Positions 1 through 7,424 of a stretch of 64,000 nucleotides of DNA are shown in pieces. Positions within the stretch are counted from its first letter, which is position 1. Each line of letters begins with the position of its first letter. The notes under the pieces are model-generated. The model made no database searches and had not been told where the DNA came from. It worked only from the letters and a program-made list of their open reading frames with translations. This DNA is from Myxococcales bacterium (GTDB lineage: Bacteria > Myxococcota_A > Polyangia > Nannocystales > Nannocystaceae): positions 1 to 64,000 of the forward strand of contig JACKDW010000011.1 of the NCBI GenBank assembly GCA_020633295.1, in the 5' to 3' direction. A program made the translations under genes and the position numbers.

Positions 1-413
1 GCCCTCGGTCACGAGCGCATGCATCTCGACATCCGCTACGACGTCGAGGACGCCCGCGCTTCGAGCGTCACAGCTCAACAACAGCGGCTCGACGAGTGGC
101 GTCACGAGTTCAAACATGTTCGTCCTCACGAGGCTCTTGGCCAGCAGGTCCCAGCGGAGCTCTACCGCCCATCGCCTCGTCGCTTCTGCGGCTTTCGTGA
201 GTTCGCTGCGGCACCGCCAGGTTGGTCCGGCAGCGCTGCAGACGCGGCCGCGCGGCTATCGGTGCGAAGTACCGCTACGGTACCAGTTTGGACGCAGAAC
301 CTCGCGTACTCACGCGCCCTCGGGCGAGAAAGCAAAACCCCGAAAACCCTCCCAGGACCGACGAAACCGCGTGCTGCGGGGTGTTGGAGGGTTTTCGGGA
401 GTTCGCGTCTGTA
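1..413 (+). mobile_element. Right end of an IS481-like insertion sequence (partial, runs off the window)
   Basis: The window opens inside an element whose transposase reads rightward. Its right boundary is placed at about 413, because kinase homology on the minus strand stops abruptly after the HRDFKPD motif, whose last codon is 414-416, and is replaced by unrelated DNA. Near the end there is a 14-bp inverted repeat, 339-352 against 386-399. The exact terminal repeat and the target duplication cannot be defined because the left end is outside the window. Confidence 0.7.
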
Positions 414-414
414 G
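1..414 (+). CDS. IS481-type transposase, C-terminal fragment (integrase core end)
   Basis: The frame is open from base 1, so the N-terminus is off-window. The first ~60 residues match the end of IS481/IS3-like integrase cores: a region like LDEWRHEFKHVRPHEALG followed by PAELYRPSPRRF, the usual motif downstream of the last catalytic Glu. After about base 185 the similarity is weak, and pieces resembling the usual C-terminal beta domain (PPGW, then a VRSTxxRxG-like stretch) appear spread over different frames, so the end may be frameshifted. The TAG stop (412-414) lies on the junction with the kinase. The role is transposition by a DDE mechanism; whether the copy is active cannot be judged from this end. 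Confidence 0.65.
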   Translation, partial: ALGHERMHLDIRYDVEDARASSVTAQQQRLDEWRHEFKHVRPHEALGQQVPAELYRPSPRRFCGFREFAAAPPGWSGSAADAAARLSVRSTATVPVWTQNLAYSRALGRESKTPKTLPGPTKPRAAGCWRVFGSSRL

Positions 415-995
415 TCCGGCTTGAAGTCCCGGTGCACGAGCCCCGCCTCGTGCGCCGCCGACAAACCACGGCCTGCTTGAAGATACAGCTCGATGATCTC
501 GCGCCAGTCGTGCGGGCGCGGCTCGAGGTGGTCTCGGAGCGTCTCGCCGTCGACGAACTCCATCGCCAGGAACACCTGATCTTCGAACACGCCGACCTCG
601 TGGATCGTCACCACGTTCGGGTGCGACAGGCGAGCCATCGCGCGGGCCTCGCGGAGGAGTCGGACCTGCGCGTCGTGGGTGCCGCCGTGGGCCGCCTCTC
701 GACGCAGCAGCTTGAGCGCGAGCTTGCGGTCGAGGTCGCGGTCGAAGGCCGCGTAGACGACGCCCATCCCGCCGGCGCCGAGGCGCTCGAGCACGATGAA
801 GCGGCCGACGCGTGTCCCCTCGGTGAGCTGCTGCGGCGACGTGTGCTCGAGGTAGCCGGCGTTGGAGTCGTCCGCGGTCTCGGTGAGCGGGGAGGGCGGC
901 GGACGCGGTGCGGGCGCGCGGCGAGACGACGCGTCGTCGTCACGCGGCGTGACGGCGCGTGTCTCAGCGAGCAGGTCCGAGTCGGGCGGCGGCAT
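414..995 (-). pseudogene. Ser/Thr protein kinase (Hanks type), truncated by the IS element
   Basis: The ATG at 995 begins a Pro/Arg-rich leader of about 65 residues. A kinase N-lobe follows: glycine loop LGAGGMGVVY, the VAIK-type lysine in LALKLL, a helix-C Glu in REARAMARLSHPNV, and the catalytic loop HRDFKPD. The expected next residue is Asn, followed by the DFG loop and C-lobe, but the reading frame runs into insertion-sequence DNA and codes unrelated residues down to 162. The catalytic Asp is present; the Mg-binding DFG and substrate lobe are lost, so the product should be inactive unless the rest lies beyond the left edge as the other half of a split gene. Intact relatives are abundant in myxobacteria. 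Confidence 0.85.
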
Positions 996-1368
996 GGCCA
1001 GGAGCGCCGCAAGTCTACCGAGGAGGGCGCGGGCGCGTCGTGGGGGACGCTACGCGCGCTGTGAGGGGCTGAGCGGGGGAACTGCCGTTGAGGGCGACCG
1101 TGCGCGCGCGTAGGGGCGTCTGTGAGCGGGCGCGGGCGCGCTCGTCTCGGGGTCGTCCGCGACGCGCCCGGAGCCGAGCTCGCGCCTCGGCGATCGTCGT
1201 CGACTGCTGCTCATGGCCCCACGGTCACGGTGGCGCGCGGTCGCGGCGGCGTGAGTAATTGTTTCGAGCAGCCGCGTGAACGCGATCTTCGGGAGGTGAA
1301 GCTCGTCACGTCGCGCGTCACGTCCGCTCGGGCGCGCGCGCCCCCATCGATCGGGCTAGGATTCGCCG
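996..1368. other. Divergent intergenic region, no gene seen
   Basis: This stretch separates the leftward kinase fragment from the rightward FGE-RCC1 gene and presumably holds both promoters. No convincing promoter boxes, hairpins or small coding frames with a ribosome binding site stand out. Confidence 0.5.
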
Positions 1369-4203
1369 GTGAGGCGCCCCAGGTTCTCGCGTGGCGTGAC
1401 GCGGCGGCGAGGCTGCTCTAGCTCCGCGAGCGCGCTGGCGCGGTGGTGCGTGATGTGTACGCTCGCGGCGGGCTCGGGGTGTGGAGAGGCGCAGGGCCCA
1501 GCGCGCGCGCGTGAGCGGAAGGCGGCGGTGGATGACGCGCGCCCTGTGAGCGCCGCTCCAGGGCGTGACGAGCACGATCGCGGATCCTCGGCTGCGCGCG
1601 CCGGGGAGGTGTCGTCGTCGTCGTCGGAGCGTTGCCCCGCGGGCATGGCCTACGTCGCCGGGGGGACGCTGCTGGGCGACCCCGTGGCCGCGCGCTGCTT
1701 CGACGTCACCGAGGTGACGGTGAAGGACTACAGCGTGTGCGTGACGAGGGGGCGCTGCGCGCAGGCGGACACGTGGTCCGTCTCGTTGACATGCAACAAG
1801 GGGCATGTCGATCGCCTCGCGCACCCGATCAACTGTGTCGACCGGGACCAGGCGGCCGCGTACTGCGAGTTCGTCGAAAAGCGGCTGCCGACGAGCCTGG
1901 AGTGGGAGTGGGCCGCGCGCGGGCGTGACGAGGGGCGGACCTACCCCTGGGGCGAGGAGCCGGTGGACTGCGAGCGCGCCGTCCACAACCCGATCCACCC
2001 GGGGTGCCGGGAGGGGCGGAGCTGGCCCGTGGGGTCGAAGCCCGCGGGTCGCTCGCGGGATGGCCTCGAGGACATGGCCGGAAACGTGTGGGAGTGGACC
2101 GCTTCGGGGAGCTCGCACAAGGCGGTCATCCGCGGCGGGTCGTGGGTCGAGCTCTCGGACGAGAAATTCTCGGCCGCGCGGCACGAGACCACGCCGGCGG
2201 GGACGCGCAGCGACGGAGGCGGGTTTCGCTGCGTGCAGGCGCCGGCGGGGGCCGGGGCCGAGGAGGGCTCGCCGAGGGCCTCGCCGGGCGCGCCCGCCGT
2301 GATCTCGAGGCTCGCGCTCGAGGACAACCACGCGTGCTTCATCGTCGCGCCCCGCGCCGCGCCCGAACGCGGTCAGGTGTGGTGCTGGGGCGCGGACCCG
2401 GCGTGGTCGCGGGGACAGCGAAGCGGGGAGCTGTGGACGGCCTCGCCCGTGGACCACACGCGGGGCGCCGTCGACATCGCGCTGAGCAGCTCGCGCCTGT
2501 ACACGGTCGACCGCGCGGGGGTCCTGAGGTCCTGGAGCGCGACCTCGAGGGTCCCCCCGCGTCGTCACGAGTTCCCCGAGCCGGTCACGGAGATCGTCCG
2601 CGGGCTCTATCTCCTGGGCCGCGGGCGCGACGGTCAGGTGTGGTTGCTCGACGATCACAAGCGGGACGAGTCGACGCTGAGCGTGCTCGCCGAGGCGGGC
2701 GCGATCGCGATCGGCGGGGGCGACATGGGCTGCCTGCTCAGCCGCGATCACGAGCTCCGCTGCACCTTCGCGCGCACGCTCGAGTACGCGGGCAAGCTGC
2801 CGCGGGAGCTGCGTGCGCTCCCCTTCGAGGAGTACTCGAAGCGCCCGCTGCTGCTGGGGACCTTCCCCGACGCCCGGACGGACGATCGCGCGCTCACGAA
2901 TTCGTACACCGTCGCGTTCGCCAAGCTGGCTGCGGTCTGCGTCATCGACAACAAGGGGCAGCTGCTCTGTCCCGGCGGGACGATCGACGGCAGCTGGCTC
3001 AAGACGCGCGCGGCTCGGCCGGTCCCGGGCTACACCGACATCGAGCTCGCGCGCACCTTCGTGTTCTACGCCTGCGCGATCAAGCGGGGGACGGGGGAGG
3101 TCGTGTGCTCGGGCGACAACGCGGCGGGCACCCTCGGCGACGGCACGAAGACGTCGCGGAGGTCGCCGCGACCGACCCTGGGGCTGTCGGGCGCGCGCGA
3201 GCTCGAGCTCTCGGAGTTGATGGCCTGCGCGGTCGCGCCGGGCCGCGGCGAGTCCGACGCCGTGTACTGCTGGGGTCGCCCGCGGCTCGACAACGTGCCG
3301 GCGGTCTCGCTGCGCGCGAAGGTCGAGCTCCCGGGGCCCGCGCGCGCGCTCGCGGCGGCGGGGCGCATGAGCTGCGCCCAGCTCGAGGACGGCGCGCTGT
3401 GGTGCTGGGGCGTCGAGCCGCTCGTGACCGCGGGTCACTGGCTGAAGACCGACCCGGCGCCGCGTCCGCTCGCGCTGCGCGGCGGCTCGCTCGGCGAGCT
3501 CGCGGCGATGCACGTCGCCCGTGAGGACATGTGTCTCCTCGACCAGGACGGCCTCATGCTCTGCGGGCGCCTGACGAACGATCGCGGCGCGCTGCGAGTC
3601 CACGCGCGCCGGCGCGACGTCGTCGCCGTGAGCGAGGGGAGCTTCGCGTGCCACCTCTCACGCGGGCGGGACACGCCGAGCTGCAGCGATCCGCCCGAGG
3701 ACGTCGAGCTGCCGGCGCTCGCGGAGTTGACGGCGCTCGCGGGCTCCAGCAGCGAGCTGCTCCTGCTGCACGGCGGCGGTCAGGTGCGCCGCGTGTCGGT
3801 CGCGGGCGCGGAGGACGTGCCCGGGCTAACCGACGCGGTCGCGGTGTCCGACAACGTGATCCTGCGCGCGGGCGGTCAGCTCGTGACCTCGCTGGGGTCG
3901 CTCCTCGGCCCGATGCGGACGCTCGACGTCCGCGATATCACGCGCTTCGCGGGCCGCGACGATGAGGTGTGCGCGCTCAACAAAGACGGCGAGCTGGGCT
4001 GCTGGATCTACAACAACGCCGGCCTGCACCGGGAGCCGGTCGAGCTGCCGCCGGCTGCGGACGTGGTCACGGGCAGCGAACACACCTGCGTCCTGACCCG
4101 CGCCGGCGAGGTCTGGTGCTGGGGTGACAACGGCCACGGCGAGCTCGGGAAGTACACCGGCGAGATGCTCGTGCCGACGATCCTCCCCGGGCTGCCCGAG
4201 TGA
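1369..4203 (+). CDS. Fusion of an FGE-like (sulfatase-modifying-factor) domain to RCC1-type repeats, secreted or lipoprotein
   Basis: A GTG start at 1369 gives 944 residues; an ATG at 1453 inside the signal region is an alternative. An Arg-rich n-region and hydrophobic stretch end in GSGC, a weak lipobox. Residues ~89-290 form an FGE-sulfatase domain: CPAGMAYVAGG, RLPTSLEWEWAARG, MAGNVWEWT, IRGGSW and a GGFRC end. Residues ~310-944 hold many RCC1/BNR-like blade motifs with alternating Cys/Trp, such as VWCWGADP and VWCWGDNGHGELG near the end. The cysteines that define catalytic formylglycine-generating enzymes between RGGSW and GFRC are absent, so a carbohydrate- or protein-binding role is more likely than sulfatase maturation. 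It is convergent with the TPR lipoprotein gene downstream. Confidence 0.8.
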   Translation: MRRPRFSRGVTRRRGCSSSASALARWCVMCTLAAGSGCGEAQGPARARERKAAVDDARPVSAAPGRDEHDRGSSAARAGEVSSSSSERCPAGMAYVAGGTLLGDPVAARCFDVTEVTVKDYSVCVTRGRCAQADTWSVSLTCNKGHVDRLAHPINCVDRDQAAAYCEFVEKRLPTSLEWEWAARGRDEGRTYPWGEEPVDCERAVHNPIHPGCREGRSWPVGSKPAGRSRDGLEDMAGNVWEWTASGSSHKAVIRGGSWVELSDEKFSAARHETTPAGTRSDGGGFRCVQAPAGAGAEEGSPRASPGAPAVISRLALEDNHACFIVAPRAAPERGQVWCWGADPAWSRGQRSGELWTASPVDHTRGAVDIALSSSRLYTVDRAGVLRSWSATSRVPPRRHEFPEPVTEIVRGLYLLGRGRDGQVWLLDDHKRDESTLSVLAEAGAIAIGGGDMGCLLSRDHELRCTFARTLEYAGKLPRELRALPFEEYSKRPLLLGTFPDARTDDRALTNSYTVAFAKLAAVCVIDNKGQLLCPGGTIDGSWLKTRAARPVPGYTDIELARTFVFYACAIKRGTGEVVCSGDNAAGTLGDGTKTSRRSPRPTLGLSGARELELSELMACAVAPGRGESDAVYCWGRPRLDNVPAVSLRAKVELPGPARALAAAGRMSCAQLEDGALWCWGVEPLVTAGHWLKTDPAPRPLALRGGSLGELAAMHVAREDMCLLDQDGLMLCGRLTNDRGALRVHARRRDVVAVSEGSFACHLSRGRDTPSCSDPPEDVELPALAELTALAGSSSELLLLHGGGQVRRVSVAGAEDVPGLTDAVAVSDNVILRAGGQLVTSLGSLLGPMRTLDVRDITRFAGRDDEVCALNKDGELGCWIYNNAGLHREPVELPPAADVVTGSEHTCVLTRAGEVWCWGDNGHGELGKYTGEMLVPTILPGLPE

Positions 4204-4222
4204 TCGAGTCGCGCCCGGGGCG

Positions 4223-5386
4223 TTAGAGCCCCGAGAACCAGGGCTCGGCGCGGATGTTCTCGAGGTCAGGATCGGCGGGCAGCTTCCGGCGGACGGCGTC
4301 GCCGCCGCGACGGATCGCTTCCTCGAGCGCGCCCCGAGCCGCGTCGGGCTCACGGGCGCGCGCGTGGGCGCAGGCGAGGTTGTACGGGCCCTTCCAGGCC
4401 TTCGGGTCGAGCGTGGACACGCGCTTGAACAAGCCGGCGGCGCGCGCGAATTGTCCGGCTTTGAGCTGCGCGAGGCCCTCGGCGTTGTAGGCAAACGCGG
4501 CCAGCGCGCGCGCGTCGTGGAGCGTCACGTGATAGCCGTCGGTGAACTCGCCGGCGAAGCTGTGGGCGAGCACCGCGACGGTCTCGCCGTTCGCCGCGGG
4601 CGCGATGGCGTCGACGTGAAGATCGGGGGCGCAGCGCGTCTGTCCAGCGTCGGTCCAGCAGCGGGTGAGCGGCGCGAGCCAGCCGACGGCCGCGTCCTCC
4701 CGTCGCAGGCGCGCGCCGACGCGGAGGATCCCGCGCCGCATCCCGTCGGCGTCTTCACGGCCCTGACGGGTCTCGACGACGAGCACGAGCGCGCCGCCGA
4801 AGGCCCAGTCGCCGTCGCGGATCGCGAAGCCGCCGGCGTCGAGGCGAGCTCGCAGCGCGCGGCGCGTGATGGGTCGCTGGCAGTCCTCGCCGACCTCGAG
4901 CGCCTCGACGGCTGACGCGCCCGGCGTGCGCAGCTCACAGCGCTCACAGTCGGCGCCGCCGCTGTGGACACAGAACGCGAACTCGCCGGTCGCGGCCGAC
5001 CAGCCGATCGCGTGGGGCTCGTCGGTCATCCCTGGCTCGGTGGACGGCTGGAAGGCGGTCGGCGTGCGCAGGCGGCCGCGCGCGAGGATCTCGAGGGGCC
5101 CGGCGGCGTTGGCGGGCAGCTCGGCGCTGGGCGTCGACGTCGGCGCCGAGCTGCTGGAAGCGGGGCTCGAGGTCGGTGGCGAAGATGGTTCTGAAGGTGA
5201 CTCTGAAGGTGACTCTGAAGGTGACTCTGAAGGTGAGTCTGAGGACAGGTTCGAGGACGCCGGCGAGGTCGCGGGCGCGGGCGCGTCGAGCTCGGCGGGC
5301 GCGGTGCGGGCGTCGCAGGCCAGCAGCGCGAGGCCGAGGAGGAGGGATCGTCGTCGCACGGGCGGCTCGAGGGTGCCGGACGACAT
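4223..5386 (-). CDS. Lipoprotein with Ser/Pro/Glu linker and C-terminal TPR-like region
   Basis: The ATG at 5386 was chosen because it is followed by a basic n-region and the lipobox LALLAC (Cys24); the open frame continues upstream but only as a shadow of the next gene. Residues ~25-85 are a Ser/Pro/Thr/Glu linker that includes four SPSE units encoded by a 12-bp tandem repeat. The middle part has paired cysteines (CERC and CWTD..CAPD) of unknown fold. The last ~70 residues (YNAEGLAQLKAGQFARAAGLF, then WKGPYNLACAHAR) look like one to two TPR helices-turn-helices. It is probably an outer-membrane- or periplasm-anchored protein, function unknown. It lies 116 bp downstream of the VWA gene on the same strand. 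Confidence 0.7.
   Translation of the reverse strand: MSSGTLEPPVRRRSLLLGLALLACDARTAPAELDAPAPATSPASSNLSSDSPSESPSESPSESPSEPSSPPTSSPASSSSAPTSTPSAELPANAAGPLEILARGRLRTPTAFQPSTEPGMTDEPHAIGWSAATGEFAFCVHSGGADCERCELRTPGASAVEALEVGEDCQRPITRRALRARLDAGGFAIRDGDWAFGGALVLVVETRQGREDADGMRRGILRVGARLRREDAAVGWLAPLTRCWTDAGQTRCAPDLHVDAIAPAANGETVAVLAHSFAGEFTDGYHVTLHDARALAAFAYNAEGLAQLKAGQFARAAGLFKRVSTLDPKAWKGPYNLACAHARAREPDAARGALEEAIRRGGDAVRRKLPADPDLENIRAEPWFSGL
5191..5238. repeat. Tandem repeat, four 12-bp units, coding
   Basis: Three identical copies of CTGAAGGTGACT and one with a single change are head-to-tail. On the minus strand they encode the SPSE repeats of the lipoprotein linker. This is one member of the window-wide family of 12-bp arrays. 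Confidence 0.9.
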
Positions 5387-5502
5387 CGCGCCGCTCAAGC
5401 GCGCGCGACGACCTGGTCGGGTCGCGTGCGCGCTCGAGGCACAGCGCGGGAACGCGGCCGCGATGCGCCGAGATTCGGCTGTGATCTCGACGGTTTGAGA
5501 CG

Positions 5503-7209
5503 TCACGCGCGGTAGCCCGCGTACTGCCCGTCGGTGATCAGGATGTTGATGTAGCGCGTGCTCTCGTCCGCGATCTCCTGGTTCAGCGCCCCGGCGTGAT
5601 AGTTGATCTGGTTGAGCCGGATCTCGCGCAGCCCGCGGTGCGTGAAGGTGCCCGAGCCCGTGCAGATGTTGTCGGGCACGTTGAAGCCCGGATCGCAGCG
5701 GGGCATGTGCGCGTAGGTGTCGTCGTCGAAGCCGGGCCCGGGCGGATCGTCGAGGGGCCCCGGCGCGCCGCCGACGACCGCCGGGGGATCCCACAGGATC
5801 GTCGCGCCGGACCACGGCAGGTCGCAGGGGGAGGCGTTGATGAGCTCGCGGATCGGCGTCGCGGGATCGTTGGCCAGCGGCGTGTAGTCGATCGGCGGGC
5901 AGCCGGGGTGCGAGACCTCGGGCGAGAGCGCCCAGTAGAAGTTGTCCTGCCGGCACGCGCCGTACTGCACGAGCACGCGCTCCTCGGGGTCGGGCTCCTC
6001 GTTGCCGAACACCGCGAGCCCGAGGTGCACGAGGTCCTCGAGCGCGGCCACCGGCAGCTGCTGGTCGTCGAGGATCTCCTGGTCGAACAGCGAGAGGTTG
6101 TCGCCCTGCGGGTCGCCGGCGAGCGCGAAGCGGGCCTGGTCCCAGCCCGACATCCCCTTCTCGGCGGGGTGCTCGTTGAGCCCGGCGTTGAGCATCGACG
6201 ACGAGCCGTCGACGAGCACCATGATGCGCGGGAGGCCGCCTACGCAGTCCGGCTGGATCACGCCGTCCTTGATCTCCTGGACCACGGTCTGCAGCGCGTC
6301 CGTCAGCGCCATCGGGTCCTCGGCGACGAGCGCCGCGTCCGTGCCGCCCGCGAGCGCGAGCTCGTTCGCGTCGGTCTCGCCCGCGCCCATGAGGTCGCCG
6401 AAGTAGACCACGTAGGCGCTGACGTGCGTCGGGTCGTCAGGGTCGCCGATCCCGTCGCCGTACATCGCCGCGGCGGTCGTCGAGGGGTCGTGCTCGGGGC
6501 TCTGGCCGACGCCCGCAGGGTCCGTCCACTCACCGTCGGTCATGACGAGCTCGAGGTACGCGCGATCCTCGAGCGCGGGCGCGTCCTCGGGGTGCGCCTG
6601 CAGCGACTGCTCCATCAGCGCGCGGGCGCGCAGCAGCGCGCCGTTGGTCCAGGTCCCGATGCCGCTGGGCTCGCCGTTCAGCGGCGGCGGCGTCTGGTTG
6701 AGCGCGTTGATCAGCGCCGCGCCGTTGCACGGCGTGTACGCGTAGCCCTGCTGCTCGTCGTACCAGACCACGTCGACGGCCTGGCCGTCGACGATGCCCG
6801 ACGCGTCGCCCGGGATGCTCGTGCCCGGCGCGTCGGGCTCCGGGTCATGCCCGAAGCGCATCAGCCCGAGCAGCATGTTGCGCGAGACGAACTCGTTGTC
6901 GGCCGCGAGCAGGTTCTTCACGCTCGCGGCCGCGGCCTCCCAGCGCGTCGTGTCGCCGCCCTCGAAGGTCAGGTTCATCGACGCCGAGTAGTCCAGGATC
7001 AGCAGGAACACCGGCTTGCGGAACGAGCACTGATCCTCCTGGGGGCAGTCGCCCTCGGCGACGGCCGCGGGCGCGTGCACGCCCGCGACCGCGAAGCCGA
7101 GCCCCAGCCCGGTCAGCAGCGCGAGCTGAGGCGCCAGCCGCCATGACCTGATTGAATGACCACGTCGTTTCTGTTCGTGCCGACCGCGGTCGCCCGCGCC
7201 GCCGCGCAC
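5503..7209 (-). CDS. Secreted protein with two von Willebrand factor A-type domains
   Basis: Start choice is uncertain: the frame is open to 7452, no ATG precedes the signal peptide, and GTG at 7209 gives a basic n-region followed by a hydrophobic core (LALLTGLGLGFAVAGVHA) and a signal-peptidase-like AVA site. Two metal-ion-dependent adhesion-site motifs are visible: DYSAS at ~73 (PVFLLILDYSASMN) and DGSSS at ~331 (RIMVLVDGSSSM), each followed by VWA-like strands. Residues between them carry many Asp/Pro loops. Such proteins are common cell-surface or periplasmic adhesion/scaffold proteins in Nannocystineae; the ligand is unknown. It is divergent from the IgGFc-binding lipoprotein gene, with 215 bp between. 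Confidence 0.8.
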   Translation of the reverse strand: MRGGAGDRGRHEQKRRGHSIRSWRLAPQLALLTGLGLGFAVAGVHAPAAVAEGDCPQEDQCSFRKPVFLLILDYSASMNLTFEGGDTTRWEAAAASVKNLLAADNEFVSRNMLLGLMRFGHDPEPDAPGTSIPGDASGIVDGQAVDVVWYDEQQGYAYTPCNGAALINALNQTPPPLNGEPSGIGTWTNGALLRARALMEQSLQAHPEDAPALEDRAYLELVMTDGEWTDPAGVGQSPEHDPSTTAAAMYGDGIGDPDDPTHVSAYVVYFGDLMGAGETDANELALAGGTDAALVAEDPMALTDALQTVVQEIKDGVIQPDCVGGLPRIMVLVDGSSSMLNAGLNEHPAEKGMSGWDQARFALAGDPQGDNLSLFDQEILDDQQLPVAALEDLVHLGLAVFGNEEPDPEERVLVQYGACRQDNFYWALSPEVSHPGCPPIDYTPLANDPATPIRELINASPCDLPWSGATILWDPPAVVGGAPGPLDDPPGPGFDDDTYAHMPRCDPGFNVPDNICTGSGTFTHRGLREIRLNQINYHAGALNQEIADESTRYINILITDGQYAGYRA

Positions 7210-7424
7210 TCGATCATCGCTCGCTCTGGCCACAAGTCCTCCAACCAACGCGCTACGCCGCGTACGCGCGACGCCGCGGCGCCGCGCACCGAACGGTAGC
7301 ACGCGGGCCTCGTCAGGCACGACGCGTCGCGAGTAGATCCTCGCGCGGCCCCGCGGCCGGGAGAGCTTCCCCGCGTCGAAGACGAGTCGTGACGCCGCGG
7401 CGTCGTTCCGCGTACGATTCGTCC

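Noticed and set aside
1318..3654. Long minus-strand open frame (778 codons) under the FGE-RCC1 gene
   Set aside because: High GC produces long antisense frames. Composition is Arg/Ala/Pro-rich with no domain, while the plus strand shows clear FGE and RCC1 motifs.
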